DNA of 64,000 nt, from positions 693,782 to 757,781 of the forward strand of contig JADJTE010000002.1 in the NCBI GenBank assembly GCA_016711295.1. Direction: 5' to 3'. The DNA is from Sphingobacteriales bacterium (GTDB lineage: Bacteria; Bacteroidota; Bacteroidia; Chitinophagales; UBA2359). This document shows, piece by piece, positions 50,025 through 60,030 of the stretch. Position numbers and translations under genes: made by a program. The notes under the pieces are model-generated. The model saw only the letters and a program-made list of their open reading frames with translations. It did not search any database and was not told where the DNA came from. The number at the start of each line of letters is the position of its first letter. The stretch's first letter is position 1.

Positions 50025-50195
50025 AGATGATAGGTTCAAGTTGATTTAAAATTAAAATATATTTTCACCAAAGGGTAAAACGACTTATTACTGATGATTG
50101 TGGGTGGATGATTGACAATCGGGAGGGGTTTGTTTTCAGGTGGTCTGGAATAGAAATTAGCGCATAGAATTAAATTGCTGAAACATGCGCTCAAT

Positions 50196-51119
50196 TTATG
50201 AGGCATTTGCCTTCGGGTGGGCTTGGGCGTATTGTTGGCGTATTTTTTCTATTGTATTGTGTGTATAATGTTGGGTTGCAGCGAGATTGCTATGTCCCAA
50301 TAAATCTTTGATGGCATTGAGGTCGGCACCTTCGTTGAGGAGCTGAGTGGCGAAGGTATGGCGCAATAGGTGCGGACCGCGGTATTCGGCGGTAGTAGCG
50401 AGGGCTAAATAGCGCGTAGCGATGCGATATAGTAGGCGTGGGTACATAGCTTTGCCTTTGTCTGTAATGAGCAGGGGCGGGTTATCGGCTGCTGCCAATT
50501 CGGGAAACGTATTGTTGCGTAGGCTAATGTATTGCTGCAAACGTTGAACTGTGTGAGGTAATAACGGTATTACGCGCTGCTTAGTTCCTTTGCCCACGAT
50601 TTTAAGGGTATTGTTGGCAAAATTTAACATTTGGTCGCACAGGCTCAGTAACTCCGCGCTACGCAATCCGGTAGCGTAGAGCAGTTCGATGGCTATGGCA
50701 TCGCGTTTGCCAGCAAAATCGTCGCTAAAAGGTAATTGTTGCAAAAGGTGCAGCATAGGATTGGTTTCGACAAACCCACTTAGGTGGCGTGCAAATTTAG
50801 GTGCGGTCAAATTTGCAGCGGGGTTATGGTCGGTATAGCTACGGCGATTCAGAAATTGACAATACGATTTGAGGGCTGCTAATTTGCGGGCTACTGACCG
50901 CCGCGCTGTGCCTTGCTCGATAAGTGCCACGAGCCACGATTTGATGTGGTAGGGCATAAGGGCTTCGGGATTATCGGTCAATACGGGATCATTATATGTA
51001 TGGGTCAGGTAGTCTGATAGCTGTTGTAGGTCGGTTTCATAGGCTTTGAGGGTGTGGTCGGCATATCGGTTTTCGAGGCGCAGATGTTGAATAAAGTTAG
51101 GCAGGTATTTCATGGGCAT
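50196..51119 (-). CDS. xerD: Tyrosine recombinase XerC/XerD
   Basis: 307 residues. N-terminal core-binding domain (LRLENRYADHTLKAYETDL) and catalytic domain with Arg in YATGLRSAELL (about 153), HLLRHTFAT (about 247-255), GHSNLAATQHYTHNT with the nucleophile Tyr at about 282. Resolves chromosome dimers at dif. XerC versus XerD cannot be decided from the sequence alone; the symbol is the common annotation. No dif site was recognised in the window. Confidence 0.88.
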   Translation of the reverse strand: MPMKYLPNFIQHLRLENRYADHTLKAYETDLQQLSDYLTHTYNDPVLTDNPEALMPYHIKSWLVALIEQGTARRSVARKLAALKSYCQFLNRRSYTDHNPAANLTAPKFARHLSGFVETNPMLHLLQQLPFSDDFAGKRDAIAIELLYATGLRSAELLSLCDQMLNFANNTLKIVGKGTKQRVIPLLPHTVQRLQQYISLRNNTFPELAAADNPPLLITDKGKAMYPRLLYRIATRYLALATTAEYRGPHLLRHTFATQLLNEGADLNAIKDLLGHSNLAATQHYTHNTIEKIRQQYAQAHPKANAS

Positions 51120-51138
51120 AAGTCTTGCTGTATAGGGG

Positions 51139-51169
51139 CAAATGTATGATCTTTGCGCCGAAAAAGCAA
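51139..51169 (-). promoter_or_regulatory. Promoter of xerD (TTG-N20-TACATTTG)
   Basis: TTG at 51167-51169 and TACATTTG at 51139-51146 on the minus strand, separated by 20 bases, about 20 bases before the ATG. Confidence 0.7.
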
Positions 51170-51310
51170 TACTTGAAGCCGATAAAATGCGATTTTTTTA
51201 AAAAAAATTGTGCGTTATGCTTGTTGTTGGGCAAGACAATGATTTTTCTTGCTGTTATCAATATGCCTTGTCGGGGCTATAATTGCCTGAAATAAGCTGC
51301 GTTGGCGCAT

Positions 51311-51763
51311 TTATTCGCGCAATTTACTGTCGATAATGATAGTGACGGGTCCGTCATTGATGAGCGATACTTGCATATCTGCCCCAAACTCGCCGGTTTG
51401 TATTGGCGAGGAGATATATTGCTGCAATTCGGCAATAAATTGCTCGTACAGGGGTATGGCGGTTTCAGGGCGGGCTGCGCGTATATAAGAGGGGCGATTG
51501 CCTTTTTTGCACGAAGCATAGAGCGTAAATTGGCTGACGACAATTATCGCGCCTCCTATATCTTGTACGGATAAATTCATCAGCCCATCAGAGTCGGAAA
51601 AAATACGCAATTGCGCTACTTTTTTGCATAGCCATTGCAGGTCGTCTGTGGTATCGGTATGTTCTATGCCGAGCAGCAATACTAAACCCTTGCCTATTTG
51701 GGCTTTGATTTGCCCGCTGATGCTGACAGAAGCACTTAGGGCGCGCTGGATAACAATTTTCAT
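51311..51763 (-). CDS. dtd: D-aminoacyl-tRNA deacylase
   Basis: 150 residues from MKIVIQRALSASVSI. The active-site motifs SQFTLYA (about residues 77-83) and NDGPVT (about 137-142) are intact. It hydrolyses D-amino acids (and glycine from tRNA-Ala) mischarged on tRNA. An upstream ATG at 51832 adds a low-complexity leader and is not favoured. A TACTTTTG box lies at 51849-51856 on the same strand. Confidence 0.93.
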   Translation of the reverse strand: MKIVIQRALSASVSISGQIKAQIGKGLVLLLGIEHTDTTDDLQWLCKKVAQLRIFSDSDGLMNLSVQDIGGAIIVVSQFTLYASCKKGNRPSYIRAARPETAIPLYEQFIAELQQYISSPIQTGEFGADMQVSLINDGPVTIIIDSKLRE

Positions 51764-51848
51764 GCTTGAATAAGGGGGTTGTTTCTTTTCTTTTATACTT
51801 TTATAAACATCTTTGCTTAATACAGCGTTCAAGTAAAAAAAAGTAATG

Positions 51849-51856
51849 CAAAAGTA
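51849..51856 (-). promoter_or_regulatory. Candidate -7 box TACTTTTG for dtd
   Basis: TAnnTTTG match on the minus strand, 86 bases upstream of the dtd ATG; -33 element not clear. Confidence 0.4.
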
Positions 51857-51977
51857 CGCAAATTAGCTATTTTAGCACTAACTTTGGCGTTTAATTGCCC
51901 GCAATTATCCATTTGGCTGCAATTACCCACCTAATTTTATTTTAATTATTTATACTTTAACTGCATCATATTTCCCA

Positions 51978-53121
51978 ATGAGACAACTTTTTCGCCTACT
52001 TCTTATATTGGGCATCAGTAGCCCTTTGGCATTACAAGCGCAATCGTGTGTCGGTACGGCTACTTTTAATGTCACCATCAATCCCGCGCCCACAGCGAGC
52101 ATCAGCAACGGAAGTTCGGTACAGTATTGTACGGGCGGCGGCGTATATCTGACGGCGGTGCAAGGCACGGGCTATACCTATCAATGGCGGCTGAACGGCA
52201 ATCCTATTTCGGGTGCTACATCATGGTCTTATTTGGCTACGGTAGCAGGTACGTATTCCGTTCAAGTAACCAATGCGTCAGGCTGCGCCATCGTGTCTAC
52301 CAATACCACAGTAGCGGCTACTGCTCCTGTATGCGGCACGATAGTCAAAGCGCGTTTGTTTTTGGAAGGTCCTTTCAACAGCGGTACCAGCCTAATGAAC
52401 ACTACTCTGCGCAGTGCATCTTTATTGCCACGGCTCCAACCTTTTGATATTGCGCCTTGGAATTATAGCGGTGCGGAAACTGTGCCCCAACAATCAGACA
52501 TACCAACCAATGCAGTCGATTGGGTATTGCTCGAACTACGCGACAACGCCAATGCGCTCATTGCCAGCCGTGCGGGTTTCTTGCTCAACGATGGCACTTT
52601 GCGCGATATAGATGGCACGGCAGGTTTCCGTTTTGCTATTACACCTTCCGGGAAGTTATAATATCATTGTCAGAAGCCATAATCACCTTGCTGTGATGAG
52701 TGCTGCTACAGTATCATTGCCCAACGCCGCTAACTACGATTTCAGCGTAGCAAGCAACGTATTGGGCGGGGTTGCTCAATTGAAATCCCTCAATGCAAGC
52801 ATCAACGGTCTGAAAGCAGGCGACATCAACGCTAATGGCGTAATTACAGTTGCCGACTTTAACGTATTCCAGCCCCAAACCGCAAGCATCAACCAATATC
52901 TTAGCGGAAAAAACGCCAAACTTACCCATAAGGCAAGTTTGGCGCAAAATAACGTATCAAGATGGTTTATTCGTATGGTTAGCAGCACCTACGGGTTTGC
53001 TGAACCCAACTGCTTTTCGCCCTGCATTAAGCGCACGTTTTTCGTCAAATCCTTTTACATCTTCTATCGTAAGGGTTTGCAGTATTTCGGGGCTGCGGTC
53101 TTCGAGCGGCAAGCGAGCTAA
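51978..53121 (+). CDS. Secreted Ig-like/dockerin-like protein (one frameshift; 3' end uncertain)
   Basis: Signal peptide MRQLFRLLLILGISSPLALQ, then an Ig-like domain with Cys (ISNGSSVQYCTGGGVYLTAV, YQWRLNGNPISGAT, TYSVQVTNASGC). Next KARLFLEGPFNSGT and DWVLLELRDNANA, NDGTLRDIDGT; a surplus G at 52650-52652 breaks the frame (ITPSG to SYNIIVRSHNHLAV). It ends with a calcium-loop segment GDINANGVITVADFNVF. The later part equals the C-terminal module of the protein at 11619. The formal frame runs to 53121, overlapping the opposite AAA gene and passing a hairpin at 52914-52944, so the real stop is probably near 52910, with a further indel. Confidence 0.75.
52914..52944. terminator. 10-bp stem hairpin between convergent genes
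   Basis: CGCCAAACTT and AAGTTTGGCG around an 11-base loop, preceded by AAAAAA and followed by CAAAA; terminator for the secreted gene and, in the other direction, for the AAA ATPase gene. Confidence 0.75.
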
Positions 53122-55607
53122 ACGTAGATTTTGCGCTTTTATGACATCATAAATGGTTTTGACAATAGCACGACCATTGCCAAAATATTTGTCCTTTGTA
53201 TGGTGCATAAACGAAAAATAGCTGTGTAGATGCGCTTCCGCGTCTTGGGTTACGATATAGCCTTCGCGTTTCAGGTAGTAGTGCATAATGAGCATTAGCT
53301 CATCTATTTTATAATCTTCGAAATGAATAACGCGGTCGATGCGCGATTTTAACCCAGGGTTGGCTTCCATAAACAGTTTCATATTGTCGGTATAGCCTGC
53401 AGCAACTACGGCAAATTCGCCTTTTTGGTCTTCCATTCGTTTGATAAGCGTTTCGATAGCTTCGCGCCCAAAGTCGTTGCCGCCGCCGCGGTCGGTCAAA
53501 GCGCGATGCTTCGTCTATAAATAGCACGCCACCGATGGCTTCGTCTATTTTTTCGGCGGTTTTAATAGCTGTTTGCCCTACGAACCCCGCCACGAGGCTT
53601 TGTCGGTCGCACTCTACGAGGTGTCCGCGTTCTAAGATACCCCAAGGCTTTGAAAATTTTGGCTAATACTCGGGCAACAGTGGTTTTGCCTGTGCCGGGG
53701 TTGCCGGTAAAAATAGCATGGAGCGGAAATTTGTTCAATACATCTTTGCCCATTTCGCGATAAAAGCGCACCAAACCTACTAATTCGTTGATTTCTTTTT
53801 TGACGTTTTGTAGCCCGGGCATTTCTTGCAACTCGGTTAAGGATTCGTGCAGCAGGTTTTCGTCTATCGGAATATTGGCTATTGAGCGTTGTTTGGGCGT
53901 ATAGATAGCGGCTATATCATCGACCACTACGGTAGATAGCTCTTCTTTGGAGAGGCGGCGTGGGTTTTCGGTTTTCATTACGCGCAAGCCCAAATTGGCT
54001 TTTGGCTTGGTCTATGAGGGAGTAGATATGTCGGGCATTGCCGAAGTATCGGTCGCGGGTGCGGTATGCTTCTACGATTTTATCGTACAAATAGGCTTTG
54101 GCTTGTTGGCTTAGGGCGATATATCGTTTTTGGGCGGCAAAGTCGGCAATATCGGCTAATTCGTGGGGCATATAATCGGGAAACTCGAACCATTGCGTAA
54201 AGCGCGACTTCAAGCCCGGATTAGCGTCCATAAACGATTTCATTTCGTTGGGATAGCCTGCTACTACTACGGCAATATCGCCTTGCCCGTCCGACATTTC
54301 TTTGATGATAATTTCGATTACCTCGCGTCCAAAATCTTTTAGGTCGTCTTTGGTGCGAGCTAAACTATATGCTTCGTCGATAAACAATACGCCGCCGCGT
54401 GCTTGTTTGATGGCTTCTTTGACCTTGGGCGCGGTTTGCCCGATATATTCGCCCACCAATTCGGCGCGGTCTACTTCTACGATATGCCCTTTGGACAATA
54501 GACCTAAGTGGCGGTATATTTGCCCCAGCATCTTGGCTACGGTTGTTTTGCCCGTGCCGGGGTTGCCCGTAAATACGGTATGGAGGTTGAGGGTTTGTTG
54601 GTCTTCAAAACCGCGCTCCATGCGTATTTTCAGGAATTTCAGGTATTCGGCATATTCTCTGATGCGTTGTTTTACAAAGCGAAGACCTACTAAATCGTCT
54701 AAGGCTTGCATCACATCGTCTAAGGTTTCGGTAGGTGTTTCGTCAGAAGCCATTAAAGTAACACCGGTACCAGGCAAAATGGCTTCGTTCATGCCGCGCT
54801 CAAACGAATTGCCTACTTCAAAGGGCAAGATGGCAATTAATCGGTCCATAAACCCAACTTCCATTGTATAGTTGTCGTTGAACCAAGTGCCTTTGTCGTT
54901 AGACCCCCAGCCCGACGTAATGGTGATAATTTTGTCGGTAGGCGCGATAGTCACTAATTCGACTGTTTCACCTTTTAATTGGTGGGCATCGTTATAAAAT
55001 CCTGAATCGGAGTCCGCAATTAAGGGCGTGTGCTACCAAATTTTGGAACGTAAATTCGGCAAAACTCATAACGTGTGTCGCGAGCGTCAAAGGCTTTGGC
55101 ATATATCCGCTTGTCGGTTGGCACATTTTCGTTCGTACCTTCGTATAATTTTAGGGCTTCGACCGAAAAATAAGGGTTGCTGTCGTCTGTCACTGTACCT
55201 ACGTCTTCGACCCAAAAACGCTGTCTGCCCGCTATTTGCCCATCTAAATAGGCTTCCCATTCATACTCGCCGTTTTTCCAAAAAAAGCCAGGGCGTTTAT
55301 TGCCCCATGCTTGGTGTATCGATACGATATTAGTATCTTTCGTAACGTGTTTGTCAAATTGTATGTCGCATACTTCTTTGCGCTCGTCGCCTTTTAGGGC
55401 AAATGCTTTCAGTCCTACATGTATGTCCCAATCTTCTTCGTCGAATAGTTTATTATAAAATGACAGCTCGACATAAATATACGTAGTTTCGGAGCGGTCA
55501 TACACGCGGCGATATTTTTTTCGCCCGTTGGCAAGCCACTCCGAAGACCCATAAATTTTCAGGTCTTTATATTTAAATTTTGAGATAAATTGATTTTCTT
55601 TTAACAC
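52957..55607 (-). CDS. Double AAA+ (CbbX/SpoVK-type) ATPase with a novel N-terminal domain (several frameshifts)
   Basis: Read as one gene of about 880 residues. Residues 1-250: a beta-rich region (LKIYGSSEWLANGRKKYRRV, YIYVELSFYNKLFDEEDW, HQAWGNKRPGFFWKNGEYEW) not recognised. AAA 1 (about 290-540): VFTGNPGTGKTTVAKMLGQI, VGEYIGQTAPKVKEAI, GGVLFIDEAYSLA. AAA 2 (about 600-860): IFTGNPGTGKTTVARVLAKI, GFVGQTAIKTAEKIDEA, GGVLFIDEA, FEDYKIDELMLIMHYYLKRE. Needed corrections: near 55027 (missing C, STRP to LIADSDS), 54000-54003 (surplus base), about 53640 and about 53500. The AAA type is that of Rubisco-activase CbbX and sporulation SpoVK, which form hexameric remodelling rings. The substrate is unknown. 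IS630 copy 2 lies 127 bases upstream. Confidence 0.8.
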
Positions 55608-55733
55608 AGTTATTCAGTTTATGATTCAAGCGGTGAAAGTGTCTATGTAAGTTACAATGATATACGATAGCAGGGGGCGGCGGGTTGTGGCTTGGGCAAA
55701 AAATAAGGAATATGCTCTTTTTTGAATGACATA

Positions 55734-56983
55734 GTGTTCTAACAGAAAAAGTTAATACAATTAATTAATTATTAATTTGATTTAATTACGCATCTGTTTT
55801 TGTTTTATTTTGCTACCAACTTCATTATATCTATTTTCTAATTTTTCTCTTGCTTTATCTGTGGTAAAAGACCAATGTACTTTTATAGCTTTTTTGTTTC
55901 GCTCATCTTGCCAAATTAAGGCTTCTTGCCGCATATATCTATGTTGGGTATTCGTCGGTCTAAGCATTGCCTTGAAAGTGCCGAGAACTCTATCTCTGCC
56001 ATGTTTAGCCACGAAGACGTTTAGGCGTATAATGAAATTCAAGGATGTTTTTATTTTTCGGGCTTCATCAAAGGGCAGATTTTCATAAAAAAGCTCCGTA
56101 AGAATGGGTGCTAAAATTATCTTGAACGAGTTGTATTTTACTTGCATTCGGATAATGGGTATCTAAAGCCACTTCATAAATTGGGCATAATCCGCTTTGG
56201 TTTTGCTTTCCGTTACCATCAAATAGCGTTGCCCTGTATCTATGTCATAGGCTAACAAGACATTACAAACGCCGTTTCTTATATACTCCTGATGTTCTTT
56301 TTTTAGTGCTATTGGGTTTGGCAGGTATCGGAGCAAGTACGTTACCTATCAGTTGGCAAGGTCGCTCGTCAAAGCAAATTCTAGGGATGCCACTGAACGG
56401 AGCAGCGTAAATGTCCAAAATATCTTCCATATTGGCTAAATATTCGCCATTTATCATACCAATACACCATTGTCGTTTCTGCCAAGGTTTGGTTTACTTT
56501 TTTTAAAACTAAACGAATAGATTCATCTGATAAACTATGCTCACAACCTAATTCAACTAATTTATCGTTAATAAGCGATAAAGTCCATTTGGACGAACCC
56601 AGGAGCATCACTACAAGCAATGCTCGTAATTTTGGCTTCTATGTGTTCGGTTATCTTGGGTGGTCGTCCGTACGTGGGAGGATCATCTAAGGCAGCAGAA
56701 AGTCCTTCTGAAAGATAACGACGTTTCAACGTGTAATAAGCATTTCGATTAAGACCCAAACTTTGTTCCAATACAAGCCCGGACCATTTCCGTCTGCCAT
56801 TGATAGCAAAGCAAGGGCACGGGTAACTTTGCGACTTTTATGAGTGCCGCTTTTAGTAATACGAAGTAATCTAACCTGTCAGATTCACTTAAATTAATAA
56901 CCTTAGAAATACGGGCCATTATAGTCAGGGATTTTTATTAAATAAATGCAAAATTAGTGATAAATTTTTTTTTGACAGAACAA
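55734..56983 (-). mobile_element. IS630-family insertion sequence, copy 2
   Basis: 1250 bases between TA duplications (55732-55733, 56984-56985), with the same ends as copy 1 at 20521-21776 and nearly the same interior. Copies differ mostly by single-base indels. Lies between the AAA ATPase and ftsH. Confidence 0.9.
55782..56919 (-). pseudogene. IS630-family transposase (frameshifted, copy 2)
   Basis: Pieces recognisable: LGLNRNAYYTLKRRYLSEGL (helix-turn-helix end), ICFDERPCQLIGNV (Asp), LRPTNTQHRYMRQEALIWQD to KIKQKQMRN (C-terminus, intact here). The N-terminal half and the Glu region are damaged by indels that copy 1 does not share. Confidence 0.8.
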
Positions 56984-57251
56984 TAGTTCGTTGCTTATAA
57001 TTTTAGGAGTGGTACAAAGCCACCGCAAATTATATGCCACCGCATATTGGCAAGTTGTTTTACCGATAAATATCTTTAAAAAAATCGTAACTATTTAGCC
57101 TTGTAGGGGAAATAGCCATTTCTAATCGAATATGCAGCGATGTCAGGCATTATTAGATAAATATTGCTCATTACCCCATACCCAAAACCCTATACCCTAA
57201 ATAGCTACAAAAAACCGTACAATATATGGCGATTTTTTTTGCATTTCATTT

Positions 57252-59254
57252 TTAACAATCTATTTGTCTATAAAATGCCGATGTCACTCCGTTGGTGCTT
57301 AGTTGCGGGGGTAGATGGTCGGCTTGCTCGTCGAAAGGGCGTTTGCCGATAAGGGCTTCGAGGTCGTCTTTGTGCAAAATTTCCTTTTTGAGCAGGGCTT
57401 GCGCTATGGTTTCTAACTCGCGGCGTTTATTTTGCAACAGTTGTTTGGTGCGGGTATAGGCGTTGGTAATAATTTGGCGCACTTCGTTGTCTATTATCTG
57501 CGCGGTGGCTTCGGAGTAGGGGCGTTGGAAGGAGTATTCTGCTTCGGAATCGGAAAAGGAGATATTACCCACTTTTTCGTTCATGCCATAGACCGTCACC
57601 ATAGCATAAGCCATTTTGGTAATGCGCTCCAAATCGTTTTGCGCTCCTGTCGAGATTCTACCAAAAATGATGTCTTCGGCTACGCGCCCGCCGAGGGTCA
57701 TACACATTTGGTCGGTTAGTTGTTCGATGGTATAGAGATATTGCTCTTTGGGTATATATTGCGCATAGCCCAAGGCTGCTACGCCGCGCGGTATGATGGT
57801 TACTTTCAGGAGTGGATAGGCATGTTGCAAAAACCAACCTACTATGGCGTGTCCTGCTTCGTGGTAGGCGATAATTTCTTTTTCTTGGGGCGATATAATT
57901 TTATTTTTCTTTTCCAATCCGCCTATAACGCGGTCTATCGCATCTTGAAAATCTTGCAAATCAACGGCAGTTTTGTCGCGGCGAGCAGCAATTAGAGCGG
58001 CTTCGTTGCAGACATTGGCGATGTCGGCACCTGCAAAACCGGGCGTTAAGGCGGCTAATTTTTTGAGGTTCAGGTCGGGTACTGTTTTGATGGGTTTGAT
58101 ATGGACTTTAAAATCTGCTCGCGTCCTACCAAGTCGGGTTTATCGACCGATATTTGGCGGTCGAACCTACCCGGACGCAACAACGCGCTGTCTAATACAT
58201 CAGGGCGGTTGGTGGCTGCTAATATAATGACCGCTTTGTCGCTCGCAAAACCGTCCATTTCTACCAATAGGGCATTGAGGGTATTTTCGCGCTCGTCGTT
58301 GTTCTGAATGGTATTGCGTACGCGAGCGCGACCAATGGCATCTATTTCGTCGATAAAAATAATACAAGGCGATTTGTCGCGGGCTTGGCGGAACAAGTCG
58401 CGCACCCGAGACGCGCGTACGCCTACGAGCATCGGGACAAAATCGGAACCCGATATACTAAAAAATGGTACTTTTGCCTCGCCGGCCATAGCTTTGCCCA
58501 AGAGCGTTTTGCCCGTACCCGGAGGACCGATAAGCAATACGCCTTTGGGGATTTTGCCGCCCAGCGATTGGTATTTTTCGGGATTTCTCAAAAATTCTAC
58601 TACTTCGCGCACTTCTTCTTTGGCTTCGTCCAAACCTGCTACATCGTCAAAGGTGAGGTTTACACGTCCTTCACCGTCAAATAAGGCTGCCCGCGATTTG
58701 CCAAAATTAAAAATTTGACCGCCCGCGCCGCCCATGCCACCGCTCAAACGACGCATGATAAAAACCCAAATACCCACAATAATCAGGATAGGAAGTATAT
58801 AGGTAAAGAAGCCCGCTTGCCAATCAGCGCGTTGTTCGTAGCGCGTATCCATAGCTGCGGTTTGAGGTAGTTCTTTTTGTTTGTTTTGCAATTCTTGCGC
58901 AAACGCATCAACCGAGCCTATCGTAAAATGGAAGTGTGGACCTCGGTTGATACCGCTCCACCTCGATTCGGCGATAGACTTGTATTTAGGGTCTTGTAGG
59001 CGGTCTAATTTCAGATAAACCTCTACATACGCCTTATTGACCACAATGATTCTTTCGACATCTTGTGTGGGCATCAATTCTTGGAAAAATTGCTGCTGCG
59101 ATATTTCTTTTGCGGGCGGCTTGAACGGCACAAAAGTCATCACAATAAACCCTATCAAGATGATAGCAAGCAGCCAATATTGCCCCCTGTTACTGCTGGT
59201 TTCGGGGTTATTATTGCCGCTGTTGTTGTCGGTTTCGTTATTTGATTGGCTCAT
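57252..59254 (-). CDS. ftsH: ATP-dependent zinc metalloprotease FtsH, divergent (one frameshift)
   Basis: About 665 residues. N-terminal Asn-rich tail, TM1 (WLLAIILIGFIVMTFVPF), periplasmic domain, TM2 (FFTYILPILIIVGIWVFIM), AAA domain with Walker A GPPGTGKT (about 241), Walker B CIIFIDEID, RPGRFDRQ, and zinc protease with HEAGH (about 461) and the third ligand Asp in TGAQNDLER. At 58110-58113 one A is missing (REQI then FKVHIKPIKTVPDLNLKKLA). The pore loop, normally EMFVGVGASR, reads PMLVGVRASR, and GRARGR reads GRARVR, so several near-invariant residues differ. Membrane quality-control protease. 110 bases downstream of rsfS, an order usual in Bacteroidota. Confidence 0.92.
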
Positions 59255-59363
59255 TTGCGTTTATTTGCGAATATGGTGGGTGTGGGTAAGCCAAGTGGCT
59301 TTTGGGGAATAATGATAGAGAGGGAAGTGCACAACTAATACAAGTCAGTCGCAGTTTCTGCTG

Positions 59364-59831
59364 TTATTTTTTACGCCTTTTTGGGGCGGTTTGGGGTTCG
59401 GTGATATGTTTTGTAGAGCCGTCTTCGTTATATTCGGTGGTGGTAGCAGCATCAGCCCATAGCTCTTCTAAGGCGAATAATTCGCGTTTTTCGCGCAGGA
59501 AAATATGTACCATCACGTCAAAATAATCGACCAGCACCCATTCGGCGGTATCAATGCCTTCTATGTGGTTGATGCGCATTTGTAGGGATTGCTGTACTTT
59601 TTCTTCTATATGGTCGGCAATGGCGCGTACTTGGGTGGGCGAGTTGGCTTCGCAAATCACAAAGTAATCGGTCATCGCATCGCTTAGGTTGCTTAGGTTC
59701 ATGCTCACAACGCGCTCGCCTTTTTTATCCAAAATGCTGTCAATAATTACGCTTACCAACTGTGCGGTGCTGGCAGAGCGACGGCGTATGGAGGTATCGT
59801 TGGCTTGTTGTATTTGAGATTGATTGTTCAA
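59364..59831 (-). CDS. rsfS: Ribosome silencing factor RsfS
   Basis: 155 residues. The core has LVSVIIDSILDKKGERVVSM, YFVICEANSPTQVRAIADHI, GIDTAEWVLVDYFDVMVHIF and ALEELWADA, the RsfS/Iojap signature. Binds L14 and blocks subunit joining when nutrients are low. A basic C-terminal tail (QTAPKRRKK) and a Gln-rich start extend the family length. Confidence 0.93.
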   Translation of the reverse strand: MNNQSQIQQANDTSIRRRSASTAQLVSVIIDSILDKKGERVVSMNLSNLSDAMTDYFVICEANSPTQVRAIADHIEEKVQQSLQMRINHIEGIDTAEWVLVDYFDVMVHIFLREKRELFALEELWADAATTTEYNEDGSTKHITEPQTAPKRRKK

Positions 59832-59865
59832 TGTTAAATTTTTAAGATGATTGGGATAAAAAAAA

Positions 59866-59965
59866 ATGTTGGGGCGAATTATTATTCGCCCTTATTATTC
59901 GCCCTTATTCGTTGGGGCGAAAGATTTTTCGCCCTTATTATTCGCCCTTACTACTATTCGCCCTT
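59866..59965. repeat. Short direct/inverted repeats of ATTCGCCCTT
   Basis: Five ATTCGCCCTT-type words alternate with GGGGCGAAT and GGGGCGAAAGA, so the stretch can form hairpins (GGGCGAA...TTCGCCC). It lies in the rsfS-birA divergent intergenic region, upstream of the birA -7 box. Confidence 0.8.
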
Positions 59966-59997
59966 TCGGACGATTTCTGATTTTAGCTGAATTTGCG

Positions 59998-60005
59998 TAT
60001 TTTTG
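59998..60005 (+). promoter_or_regulatory. Candidate -7 box TATTTTTG for birA
   Basis: TAnnTTTG element 25 bases upstream of the birA ATG. Confidence 0.5.
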
Positions 60006-60030
60006 CGCGTTCCTTTTTTCTATTGCTTAT

